Below are positions 9,419-18,549 of a DNA stretch of 64,000 bases, in pieces. The stretch is from contig CP129291.1 of the NCBI GenBank assembly GCA_030437565.1, forward strand, positions 310,001 to 374,000, read 5' to 3'. The notes under the pieces were generated by a model. That model was not told where the DNA came from. It was given only the letters and a program-made list of their open reading frames with translations, and ran no database searches. How positions within the stretch are numbered: position 1 is the stretch's first letter; the number at the start of each line of letters is the position of its first letter. The position numbers and the translations under genes are program-made. This stretch comes from Terrilactibacillus sp. S3-3 (lineage in GTDB: Bacteria > Bacillota > Bacilli > Bacillales > Sporolactobacillaceae).

Positions 9419-11624
9419 ATGATGTCCGATCAAGCGATGAAAAAGGTGGAAGAGCATTTACGAACAACGTCGCGACAGCTTATTAAGTTCGATACTGAAG
9501 AAGAAGCCCTGCAATATCTGACGGATTCTTTTCGGGCTAAATTTAATTGTGATTTGGTGGCGCGTTATTCTGATTGAAAATGGAAAGCTTACGGTGAAGG
9601 CTTGGAGCGGAATTTTTACATTACTGAAGGATCTTTTTCCCCTTCCGGAAGATGAATGCCGGGAATTTCTTGATCACAGTATGACTTATGAAACAGCAGA
9701 GTCCCTTGTGAGAAATCCTTTATTGGAAAAATTAAAGCAAACAGACGCGGAAACATGGTTTACAGTTCCGTTAATAGACGAAAATCAACACTTTGGTTTT
9801 TGCATCGTCAGCTATTTATATCAAGTGCCTTTGCTTGATATGAACGAATCATTCGATGAGTTTGGAAAAGATGTCGCATCGGTGATGAGGATGGTTAGAA
9901 GAAAAGAAGCTCAGTTGAAAAAAATAAAAGAATTCGAGTGGTTCGGCAATAGTCTTTCACTTGATGTTCCGCTTGAGCAGCACTATTCTGAACTGACAAC
10001 TCGGGCGGGAGTGGGAACGAAAGCGGATTTCGCGTGTATTTACCTATATAATGAAAAGAAAACGGTTTTGTCTTCCAACCTCCATCGTATGGAGAAATGG
10101 AGCAAACAACCAAAATAGACATTAATGAACATCTGCTTTTAGAAGATTACTTTCCATTTTTAGAAAGGATTGGAGGAAAGCAGCTGACCATTCCGCTAAT
10201 CATCGATTTGAAACCGGTCGGCGTCCTGCATATAGAGAATAAAAAAGAAAAGACATTTACTAAAGATGACCTTGATATATTGGCATTCCTCGCCAAACAC
10301 TTTACCGCGTTACTAGAAAATGTTCGTCTATATAATAATGAAAAAGACCGCAAAGATCGGCTTCAGTGTTTGCTGGAATTTCAACAAGACCTGATAAAGG
10401 AAACGGCGGAAGATGAAAACTTTGACGGGATCACTTCGATGCTCTATAAGCTCTTTCAGAATTCCGTTATCCTGTTCAATCCATTCATGCAGCCGATTTC
10501 AATAGAGATTCAAGAATCAGAGAAAACAGCTGATTTACTTAGTGAATTAATCATACGGGCAAAAGAAGAAAGAATGAAAAATAAGGGTAAACAAATGTTC
10601 ACGGTCCGGCATCCTTATGAAAAAAAAAGTATTTTTGCTTTTTGGCTGATAAAAACGAGCGGGCGATTACTCGGCTATATGGTGATCGAGCGAACCATGG
10701 AAATGACCGATGAATTTGATCAATTGACCATCGATGTTGCCCGAAATATATGTTCCATTCAATTTATTAAACAGATGCTTGTACTGGATGCGAAAGAACA
10801 GGAAAAGGATGAGTTTATCGGCCATTTACTGACAAAAACAATAGAAAACAAAGAGAAGATCCTTCAATATGCGAGCCTCCTCCAATGGGACCCTTTTCGA
10901 AGTCACCAAATCGCCGTGATGTCACTTTTACCGGTGGAAAATGATTGTGAGGAAAACAATTTTCTAAAACTGCAAATAAAGAAATCACAAATCTGGGCAT
11001 TTATAAAAAAGCGTCTAACGGATTTTTCGCGAAAAATCATCACGGCTTCTTATGAGGATGGGCTATATTTTGATCGCCCCAAATCAAAATAAAGACATCG
11101 ATATGAAAAAGTTTTGGGGCGATTTATTTAAAAAAATGAAGCAATGGATAGCTAATGAATTCACCGGATGTACCCTTTTAATGGGAGTCGGCGGGACAAC
11201 CGCGAAGGTTGAAGATTACTATGAAAGCTATCAGCAGGCTTTGCAGGCACTTAAAGTTGTAGGCAGCCGTTTTCAAGATATTGGCTTTTTTTTTTTTGAG
11301 GAACTTGGTTCTTATGTGATTCTCCATCATTTAGAGCATACAATAGCCGTCGATTTATTTGTAAAAAAACAGCTTGAGCCATTGATCAGCTATTCAAAAA
11401 AGAGGCATATAGACCTCTGTCATACCCTTCACGTCTTTTTGAAAAACAACGGAAACGTGAAGAATACGGCTAAGGATCTTTATATGCACAGAAGTTCTCT
11501 TCTATACAGGCTGGAGAAAATTCAAACCTTATTATCGTTAAACCTTAGTGACTCTGAAGTGCGTTTTAATTTAATGATGGCATTGAAACTCTATGATATG
11601 TATGGAGAAAAAGTGGAAGATTAG
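9419..11624 (+). CDS. GAF / PucR-type helix-turn-helix regulator (frameshifted)
   Basis: This large cytoplasmic regulator is about 735 residues when joined. The first half holds two GAF-like segments; KQLTIPLIIDLKPVGVLHIENKK is a typical GAF strand pair. The C-terminus is a PucR/CdaR helix-turn-helix: LCHTLHVFLKNNGNVKNTAKDLYMHRSSLLYRLEKIQ. Breaks lie near 9575, 10095 and 11060. The start has AAGGAGAGGGAGG upstream. Its neighbours are the acyl-CoA dehydrogenase/synthetase pair upstream and a YbgC-type thioesterase downstream, so it may respond to a carboxylic acid or its CoA ester. No operator is evident. Confidence 0.8.
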
Positions 11625-11730
11625 CTTTTGAACACCATCATTTTGTCCAAAAATAAATCTCTTTTTCGTGCTTTATGCGGGTGCCATCCCCCTGGGAAAA
11701 AGGATTACAATAAAGTGAAACTTCAATTAG

Positions 11731-11932
11731 TGGGGGCTTTCTTCTATCCCCGCTGATTGTTAGTTGCGGCCCACAGGACGTGGGTCACACAGACGTTGCC
11801 ACAGGATGTGGCGCCTTTAGTCTGTGTTCCGAAGATCGGGCTTTTACGGGCAGTTGTCTCCCATCTATCCTTCTTCGAATTCATTGAGGCCTTGAGGCGG
11901 GAGTCTTTACTGCCCCCTTAAAGCGGGATAAA
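11731..11932 (+). ncRNA. Candidate structured RNA with two ACAGGA hairpin loops
   Basis: No gene occupies this stretch, yet it is dense with stems. Features in order: GGGG/CCCC hairpin at 11732-11751; CCCAC-AGGAC-GTGGG at 11770-11784; GCCAC-AGGAT-GTGGC at 11798-11812 nested inside CACAGAC/GTCTGTG (11788-11794 with 11820-11826); CCGA-AGA-TCGG at 11829-11839; and a long stem pairing GGGCAG (11848-11853) plus CTCCC with GGGAG and CTGCCC (11910-11915). The two loops match the CsrA/RsmA site consensus ACARGGAUGU. The strand is inferred from that match. I do not recognise a named family. Confidence 0.6.
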
Positions 11933-12040
11933 TTTACAGGGGGTTATTCAGTTACTTGCTTACGGGCGGTCCGGGACGTGGTAAAGAGATATTGGAAAGC
12001 GATGATTATCAATATTTTAATGAAGAAAGAGGGATGAGAG

Positions 12041-12449
12041 ATGAGCAAATACGAATTTTCAAGTAAGATGGGGCGAAACGGATGCGGCGGGTATTGTTTA
12101 TTATCCTAATTTTTATAAATGGATGGATGAGGCGACACATCATTATTTTAGAGAGATCGGCTATCCAACAAGCAAACTATTTTTTGATCAACAAGTGAGC
12201 GTGCCATTATTGGAAGCGCATTGTGTGTTCAAAAAACCGCTGTTATTCGAAGATCGAGTCGTTGTAGAGAGTTCTATTAAAGAGCTGCATAATAAGGTTA
12301 TCAATATTGGCCATACATTCAAAAGAGGGGAGCAGACAATCGCGGAAGGTTATGAAATCAGGGCATGGACATCTTTTAAGGGGGGACTTAAGGCGCAGCC
12401 GATTCCGGACGAAGTTCGGGAAAAAAATGCTGACAGGATCCTTACATGA
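12041..12449 (+). CDS. Acyl-CoA thioesterase, YbgC/4-hydroxybenzoyl-CoA type (frameshifted)
   Basis: This hotdog-fold thioesterase hydrolyses acyl- or aroyl-CoA. The N-terminal signature VRWGETDAAGIVYYPNFYKWMDEA holds the catalytic Asp of the YbgC/4HBT family. It reads in frame only if one T near 12059 is removed. Joined length is about 135 residues. The start codon at 12041 follows a GGGATGAGAG stretch. It overlaps the end of the convergent MRJP-like gene. Together with the dehydrogenase and synthetase upstream it may recycle CoA from dead-end thioesters. A tandem of hotdog enzymes is present nearby (14612). Confidence 0.85.
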
Positions 12450-13895
12450 AAGAAATCGTTGATTGCAGGTTTTTTTTAAGTTCAAAAAATGTTCGTGAAA
12501 TGATCTTAATGCGGCCAGGACGCTGAACTTTGGATTCCTTTCATTCATATCTGCCGGTGGATATAAATACGATTTCATTTCTGTTCCGACAAAAGCTTTC
12601 CAGACAATGAAATTGTACGGGTAGTTCCAATCTATTTCCCGCTGCTCGTTAGTAAATATTTGGTGAAGGCGGTTGCTGTTAAAGATAATCGAGCCGTTTT
12701 GGTCAAAGGCAACGCCGTCGACCCACAGCATGAAATCGTCCGATAATAGTGATTGAAAATTGCCGTTTTTAGGGGTATAGATGCCAATGCCTTTCCCTTC
12801 AAGCATCGTATAAAGCACATTTCCTTTATTGTCGGCGTGCATGCCGTCCGTTGTGGTATGTTTGCTGCCGAGCCGCCGCACGGCGCGGCTGATTTCTTCC
12901 AAAGGAGCGGCGAAATTTCGCAGGATGGTGGTATCAATGGCATATAGGTTGCGCCCGGTCACTGAGCAGTAATACAAAGTCGACCGGTCTACGGACAGGG
13001 CAATGCCGTCGGCTCCGATTTTCATGGGCTGATCATTAAAGACGGCCGGTTGATCATCAATTTCAAAGATAAACCCAGGCACGTCCTGCGTACTGATGTG
13101 TCTGTCCAGCACCCGCCTGAATGTCCTTTCCCGCATGTTGTACACGATAATGCCGCCGACAATCGAGTGGCCGGGGCTGCCGCTGCCCGAATCCGTGATA
13201 TAGGCGAATCCATTTTGATTGTCAACGACTATGTCATTTAAAAATGATGTACGGCTCGGTGCCGCTTCTTCAGGAAATGGGATCGAATTAATGATGTTAT
13301 TCGTATTTAAATCCCAAATCACCAGTTTTTGTGAACCGGCACCTGCCGGTTCAAAGGCTAACTTTCCTTGGTCAAGCATCCACAAATGATTATTCTCATC
13401 AATTTCGTAGCCGAGTACAGATTGCAAGGCGCGAGAGTCTCTCGGCTGATTCCATTCCCAGCTGGGAAACGCCTCCAACAGGAACCTTTTTTTTTTTTTT
13501 TGACAATACGGTTCATTGTCGAAGGAATGCCCCCCGCCCAGCGCGGAGGAGCAGTAGTAATGGCCTTTTTGGTCAACCTTGATTCCGGCGGGCATCGCCT
13601 TTCGCCAATACTGATTGTGCTCAAACACCTGTCGCATCGCCGGATTCGGAAAATCCCAGTCTAAATGATTCCAGTGAAAAATCATTTCATATTTAATCGG
13701 CCTCGATTTCTTATAGTTTTTTTTTCCCTGAACGGGCCGGATACCGGTTTGCTGTACAGAAAACGCCGGATAAACCGCGGGTGTTTGATAAGGCTTTTGA
13801 ACGTATGGACTTCTTTGATAAAACGGATCATGAAACGGGATTTGACCATAAGGAAGCCCGCTGTATTTTTTAAATAAATTCTGAGGTTTTTCCAT
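12442..13895 (-). CDS. Major royal jelly protein / Yellow-like beta-propeller protein
   Basis: The protein resembles the MRJP/Yellow family: a WNHLDWDFPNP start, LLEAFPSWEWNQPRD, the VLGYEIDENNHLWMLDQGK blade, LNDIVVDNQNGFAYITDSG and KIGADGIALSVDRSTLYYCSVTGRNLYAI. These are six-bladed propellers found in insects and sporadically in bacteria. No signal peptide is visible. The first 50 residues are rich in Pro, Tyr and Gln, unlike the secreted insect proteins. A run of 15 A's (minus strand) near 13487 encodes an odd KKKK and may be an indel. The open frame runs on to 12243 antisense to the thioesterase gene. Correcting the A-run near 12472 gives a stop at 12442, which I prefer. Function is unknown. 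Confidence 0.75.
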
Positions 13896-13980
13896 GCTGA
13901 ATCTCTCCCTGACCGTTGATAGGCAATCGTCCTCTTTAGATCTATGCTCACATGGAAAAAATTATTTTAGAGAAACGCAT

Positions 13981-14030
13981 CAGAAGACTCCAACTTCAAG
14001 CGTCGCTAAGTTGGAGATAAATGCCGGCTG
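13981..14030. repeat. Dispersed hairpin repeat, copy A
   Basis: A stem of CTCCAACTT with AAGTTGGAG is flanked by CAGAAGA on the left and an AATGCCGGCT end on the right. A near-identical 48-bp copy lies at 39055-39102. The layout resembles orphan right ends of IS200/IS605-type elements, but no tnpA or tnpB is nearby. Confidence 0.7.
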
Positions 14031-14086
14031 ACGGTTATAAGGCTCAGCAGCAGCCGAGCAATTTTCCCGGTCATTGCAAGATCAGA

Positions 14087-14121
14087 AAGGCCCCTCTCTT
14101 TGTTTGAGAAGAGCCTCTGCC
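14087..14121 (-). terminator. Hairpin terminator of small membrane protein gene
   Basis: On the minus strand AGGCTCTTCTC and GAGAGGGGCCT pair imperfectly around a short loop and are followed by TTTCT, just downstream of the gene ending at 14159. Confidence 0.6.
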
Positions 14122-14158
14122 GTTTCCGACCGACCGGCTGCAGCATGTTAGCGCTTTC

Positions 14159-14335
14159 TTAAAGACACAAAATCCAAATCGTAATAACAATACCAACAAG
14201 GCTGAAGACAATGTTCCAAACCTCAAAAGCTTTTGTAGCACCATCACCATGGCTGGTTTTCGGGTAAGCCGTACCGGCAACTAGGAGAATAAGGACAAAA
14301 ACAATCAATGCGGCCCAAGTTAAACCTGTCAACAT
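14159..14335 (-). CDS. Small membrane protein, 58 residues, two TM segments
   Basis: The sequence begins MLTGLTWAALIVFVLILLVAGTAYPKTSHGDG and continues FEVWNIVFSLVGIVITIWILCL, giving two hydrophobic helices joined by a short polar loop. AAGGGGGAATG precedes the start. A terminator follows. The family is not recognised. Such small double-span proteins are common in Bacillales. The larger overlapping frame in this place is a shadow. Confidence 0.6.
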   Translation of the reverse strand: MLTGLTWAALIVFVLILLVAGTAYPKTSHGDGATKAFEVWNIVFSLVGIVITIWILCL

Positions 14336-14535
14336 AACGACATTCCCCCTTAGTTTTTTTATACAACCTATTGTTAAAACGACAATATGTGTCGTGTGAC
14401 CTTATTATATTAGGTGGATGACAGGATTATGACTGCTGCTTTTTAGAAGATCGGCCGGCTATCATAAAAGTTGAAATCTTAGGCAGAACCGCGCGTCCCA
14501 AGTTTTTAACCGCACAGAATTTGGAGCAGAAAAGT

Positions 14536-14569
14536 AAAAAGCCGAGATTTATCTCGGCTTTTTTTTTAA
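14536..14569. terminator. Bidirectional terminator
   Basis: AGCCGAGAT and ATCTCGGCT form a nine-pair stem with A's on one side and nine T's on the other. It ends the PaaI-like gene (minus strand). Confidence 0.85.
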
Positions 14570-14611
14570 GCTGCTGAACCTGCCGGGCGGTCAAAGCCTC
14601 CGGTGCCGGCT

Positions 14612-15093
14612 TCATTTCTTTTTGAAAGTATCAGGCATTACGACGGCGATGACTTCTCCATGAGCGCAAAGGCTGTCATTTGCGAATACCTCTGTCTCTA
14701 CCTTCCAGCGTTTTGGATGAATCTCCGTGACATGACCAACGGCTGTCAACGGGACATTGTCCGGGGTTGGTTTTAAAAAATTCACTTTTAGTGAAGCGGT
14801 TACAAAACGAGGCGGCACCGAGCCATCGCCAACATCATGGCCGTTTTTGCGGTGCAGCGCAAGTGATGCTGATCCGGTTCCATGACAATCAATGAGTGAC
14901 GCAATTAAACCGCCGTAAACAAATCCCGGGATCGCTTTATGCTCCGGCCGCGGCTTATAAATGGTCCGCGTTTGTTCACCATGCCAGCCGGTGCGAAAAT
15001 GGTGGCCGGCTTCGTTTAACCGTCCACACCCGTAGCACCATGCAAAATCATCCGGTAATCATCTTGAATAGCTTTTACAATTGTTTCTTCCAT
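14612..15093 (-). CDS. PaaI-like hotdog thioesterase (frameshifted)
   Basis: This is a single hotdog domain of about 160 residues. WCYGCGRLNEAGHHFRT and PGFVYGGLIASLIDCHGTGSASLAL carry the Asn/Gly and Gly-Gly landmarks of the PaaI family. The C-terminus reads GHVTEIHPKRWKVETEVFANDSLCAHGEVIAVVMPDTFKKK. One base is missing near 15045 (QDDYPDDFAWCYG). The start follows an AAGGGAGG site. It probably hydrolyses acyl- or aroyl-CoA esters in the cytoplasm. Confidence 0.75.
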
Positions 15094-15321
15094 TATTTTT
15101 CCTCCCTTTTTCCAAAAGTATGATCACATCATCATTCATATACCCCGGATTGGGCGATTTACCCGCCGATTTGAAATAAGTTTCGAATTTGGCCTGTGAC
15201 CTGGAAGAATCGTGGATAAAGTGCGGCCACTTGATCAAAGTAACTAGGCACGATCATATCCATTCATACCGCCTATTATTGGATAAGGTTCTGTCCATTT
15301 CCGTTTTTGAATGATCTAATA

Positions 15322-15678
15322 TCATTGATGCAGAAAATCATTTTCGTTAGATTCAAAAAATGTTTTATTGGAGTCTATGTAACCTTTTTTTTTTCTTAAT
15401 ATATTTTCCATGTCTAATGTTTTAGGCTTATATCCTTTTTTCAGTAATTGCTGTATGTTCAATTTATTGTATGTTAAACCAAATATAATAGATAAAACTA
15501 TGCCGGATGCATAGCCAATGATTACTGATAATATTTTCAACGCTAATAGGATTCCAAACCATGTCCAATCTTTTCTAAACAAGGCGGGAAAAAAAAAAAA
15601 AAAAAAGAAAGTGGTCCAACTGAATCCAACTTTGCGTTTCAGGCTTTTTCCATCCTTGTTAACCAATATTACATGCAT
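15322..15678 (-). CDS. DUF2628-like membrane protein
   Basis: About 118 residues. KVGFSWTTFFFFFFFPALFRKDWTWFGILLALKILSV is a conserved start of DUF2628 proteins, and LTYNKLNIQQLLKKGYKP matches their typical end. It has one or two TM segments. The run of 17 A's (plus strand 15589-15605) encoding the Phe stretch is likely mis-sized by a codon or two. The usual sequence there is closer to LFFGFFP. Function is unknown. Confidence 0.65.
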   Translation of the reverse strand: MHVILVNKDGKSLKRKVGFSWTTFFFFFFFPALFRKDWTWFGILLALKILSVIIGYASGIVLSIIFGLTYNKLNIQQLLKKGYKPKTLDMENILRKKKGYIDSNKTFFESNENDFLHQ

Positions 15679-15879
15679 CTACTTTCAACCTCCTAAAAAC
15701 AGATTTTGTTTTCAAAACATACTATTTATACTAATATTTTACACTAAAATGATGAAGAGATATAAAATTTAGATAAATGTAAACTGATGTAAAATTCAAA
15801 AAGGAGATGAAAGGACTGGTGAACGGGAGAGATCAGAAGCAAAACTTTTAGCCATCTGCCGGATTAGTCTTTATTAGCT

Positions 15880-15936
15880 GAAATAAGCGGCGACTGGTTT
15901 CGGCCGTTCATTGCCGGAAGAGTTGCCGCTTATTAA
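15880..15936. other. Long inverted repeat downstream of YdcZ gene
   Basis: AATAAGCGGCGAC and GTTGCCGCTTATT face each other across about 28 bases. It can form a long hairpin and lies just beyond the stop of the YdcZ gene at 15977, so it may act as a terminator or mRNA-stabilising end. Confidence 0.45.
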
Positions 15937-15976
15937 TAAATCAATGCACCATACTGGTTGAGCACCAGACTTTCGC

Positions 15977-16459
15977 TCAAAAATGCTGGATCAGAATAAT
16001 ACCGGCAACCATCAGTGCCAGACCTGCGAGCCGCTGCCAGTTAATTTTGTGGCACGGAACACCGAACCAGCCGAAATGATCAATAATGAGCGCAATCATC
16101 ATTTGCCCGCAAAGAATGGCGACAACGGTCAGAGCGGAACCGAGCAGCGGCAGCAGCAAGATGTTCGACAGGACAAAAATGACACCGAGCGGACCCCCGA
16201 GCCATTGCCACCAATAGGTTTGATGAAAGAAGCGCCGATTGAAGCGGAAGCCGCGATCGGCAATCAGTGTCACCAGTAATAGAAGAAGGGTTCCTGATGT
16301 GAAAGACAGCAGGGCGGCGACAAGAGGCGACCCCACGGCGATGTGCAGCCGGGCGTTAACCGCCGTCTGAACGGGAGAAGCCATCCCGGCCGCTATTCCC
16401 CAAAGAAGACATACAGATGTGACGATCCATTTTCTTTTGGCCAATTCAATCTTCTCCAT
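15977..16459 (-). CDS. YdcZ-family (DMT superfamily) transporter subunit, copy 1
   Basis: This is an intact 160-residue protein with four to five TM helices: LLWGIAAGMASPVQTAVNARL, LVAALLSFTSGTLLLLLVTLI, the FVLSNILLLPLLGSALTVVAILCGQMMIALIIDHFGWFGVP signature of the DUF606/YdcZ family, and LAGLALMVAGIILIQHF. It starts immediately after the stop of its paralogue (TGA then ATG). The pair are therefore translated together and may form a heteromeric transporter, as split DMT proteins do. Substrate is unknown. Confidence 0.85.
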   Translation of the reverse strand: MEKIELAKRKWIVTSVCLLWGIAAGMASPVQTAVNARLHIAVGSPLVAALLSFTSGTLLLLLVTLIADRGFRFNRRFFHQTYWWQWLGGPLGVIFVLSNILLLPLLGSALTVVAILCGQMMIALIIDHFGWFGVPCHKINWQRLAGLALMVAGIILIQHF

Positions 16460-16911
16460 TCAAAATTTATTCATTAAAATAATCCCGGCAATCAGACAAA
16501 CGACGCCAATTAATCTCAGCAGACTGAGGTCATGGACGGGAACGCCGAACCAGCCCGAACTGGTCGATACAGATCGCCATGATCATTTGCCCGCACAGCG
16601 TTGCCACTACCGCGGGAGCGGCACCTAAACGCGGCAGCAGCAAAATGTTGCTCGTTAGGTAACAGACACCGAGTACACCACCGCCGATCCAGATCCACCA
16701 GGGATTGGTATAAAAAGTTTTTAGCGGGAAAGACAAATGGTGATCGATCACAAAAACCAAAATCAATAGAGTCAACGTCCCGGTCAAAAACGAAATGAAA
16801 GCCGCAAGAAAAGGCGACCTAACCGTTCGGCCGAGTCCGGCGTTAATCGAAGTCTGAATCGGGACGCTTGTCCCGGCGATCAGGCCGGAAATCAGAAAAA
16901 AAAAAAATCAT
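16460..16911 (-). CDS. YdcZ-family (DMT superfamily) transporter subunit, copy 2 (frameshifted)
   Basis: It is a paralogue of the following gene, sharing SGLIAGTSVPIQTSINAGLG, TSNILLLPRLGAAPAVVATLCGQMIMAICIDQFG and a GVVCLIAGIILMNKF end. The frame breaks near 16545, and the first codons contain a run of 12 A's (plus strand), so the exact N-terminus is uncertain. It is the first gene of the two-gene operon. The gene abuts the intergenic region that contains array 3. Confidence 0.78.
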
Positions 16912-17165
16912 AAGAAAAACTCCTTATCTGTTTAGCATCTTTATTTAAAGAGAAAGAAGCGGGAGCGAAGAAGGGAAAATTTTTCTCATATTCAACTACT
17001 TAATAAGAACAAAGGACTACCGTTTTTTTACATTAAACATGACGAGTTGTCAAGCTAATTGCATGATCGCTTATGAAGGAACGGCAGGATTTTTCGGCTA
17101 AATCGTCGGGCTTATGGCGGTCGGAGCGCGAAATTGGCGCGGCGAGGTTTTCGTTTTGCAGAGAA

Positions 17166-18335
17166 CTTTATACAAGTCTGACCGGGCCTGGGGTTTATCC
17201 GGGCTTTTTATACAACTTTCGAACTTTTATATACGACTTTTCATCGTTTATTTACAAGACTTCCGCTTTTTTTTTATACAAGTCTGACCGGGCCTGGGGT
17301 TTATCCGGGCTTTTTATACAACTTTCGAACTTTTATATACGACTTTTCATCGTTTATTTACAAGATTTCACCTTTTTTATACAAGTCTGACCGGGCCTGG
17401 GGTTTATCCGGGCTTTTTATACAACTTTCGAACTTTTATATACGACTTTTCACGTTTTATTTACAAGACTTCCGCTTTTTTATACAAGTCTGACCGGGCC
17501 TGGGGTTTATCCGGACTTTTTATACAACTTTCGAACTTTTATATACGACTTTTCACGTTTATTTACAAGACTTCCGCTTTTTTTTATACAAGTCGGACCA
17601 GGTACGGGGTTTATCTGGGCTTTTTATACAACTTTCGAACTTTTATATACGACTTTTCATCGTTTATTTACAAGATTTCAGCTTTTTTTATACAAGTCGG
17701 ACCGGGTACGGGGTTTATCTGGGCTTTTTATACAACTTTCGAACTTTTATATACGACTTTTCATCGTTTATTTACAAGACTTCCGCTTTTTTTTTATACA
17801 AGTCGGACCGGGCCTGGGGTTTATCCGGGCTTTTTATACAACTTTCGAACTTTTATATACGACTTTTCACGTTTTATTTACAAGACTTCCGCTTTTTTAT
17901 ACAAATTGGGCCGGTCTTGGGGTTTATCCGGGCTTTTTTATACAACTTTCGAACTTTTATATACGACTTTTCACGTTTTATTTACAAGACTTCCGCTTTT
18001 TTTTATACAAGTCTGACCGGGCCTGGGGTTTATCCGGACTTTTTATACAATTTCGAACTTTTATATACGACTTTTCATCGTTTATTTACAAGACTTCCGC
18101 TTTTTTTATACAAGTCGGACCGGGCCTGGGGTTTATCCGGACTTTTTATACAACTTTCGAACTTTTATATACGACTTTTCATCGTTTATTTACAAGATTT
18201 CAGCTTTTTTTTTATACAAGTCGGACCGGGTACGGGGTTTATCTGGGCTTTTTTATACAACTTTCGAACTTTTATATACGACTTTTCATCGTTTATTTAC
18301 AAGATTTCAGCTTTTTTATACAAGTCGGACCGTAC
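17166..18335 (-). repeat. Tandem array of ~104-bp units (array 3, inverted)
   Basis: About eleven units occur, with TATACAAGTC-type boxes near 17168, 17275, 17378, 17483, 17585, 17689, 17794, 17898, 18005, 18109, 18215 and 18317. It is the reverse complement of arrays 1 and 2. Units are 80-95% alike, differing in T-run length and in CGTTT versus ATCGTTT. Long open frames across it are translation artefacts of the repeat. Confidence 0.95.
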
Positions 18336-18436
18336 CCGGGTTTGAACCCCTGCTTTTGATCAATCAACTTCCGATGGCTTGGACACCGTATCAACGTTCT
18401 TAATTCGAGGCCTAAACTCACGCCCTAAAATGAACT

Positions 18437-18471
18437 AAAAAAGGACTGCTTCGTTAAAAAGCAGTCCTTTA
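18437..18471. terminator. Bidirectional terminator
   Basis: AAAGGACTGCT and AGCAGTCCTTT form an eleven-pair stem. It stands between the flavoprotein gene (minus) and array 3. Confidence 0.85.
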
Positions 18472-18549
18472 ATCTTCTATTCGTTTTAAAAAACTTTGGC
18501 CGGACGACTCGATAATTGTTATGGCCTGGGGTTGAAATTGCCCGCCTTC

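Noticed and set aside
12243-12441. C-terminal 66 residues of the MRJP-like open frame
   Set aside because: They lie antisense to the thioesterase gene and follow an A-run; correcting that run gives a stop at 12442.
13358-13664. Several overlapping frames opposite the MRJP-like gene
   Set aside because: They are antisense shadows of a well-conserved protein.
17073-18345. Long open frames across array 3 (and the shorter one in array 2) that look like proteins rich in LYKSDRAR/FIQLSNFYIRLF repeats
   Set aside because: They are translations of the 104-bp repeat with no ribosome site, and the same peptide arises from any array of this family.
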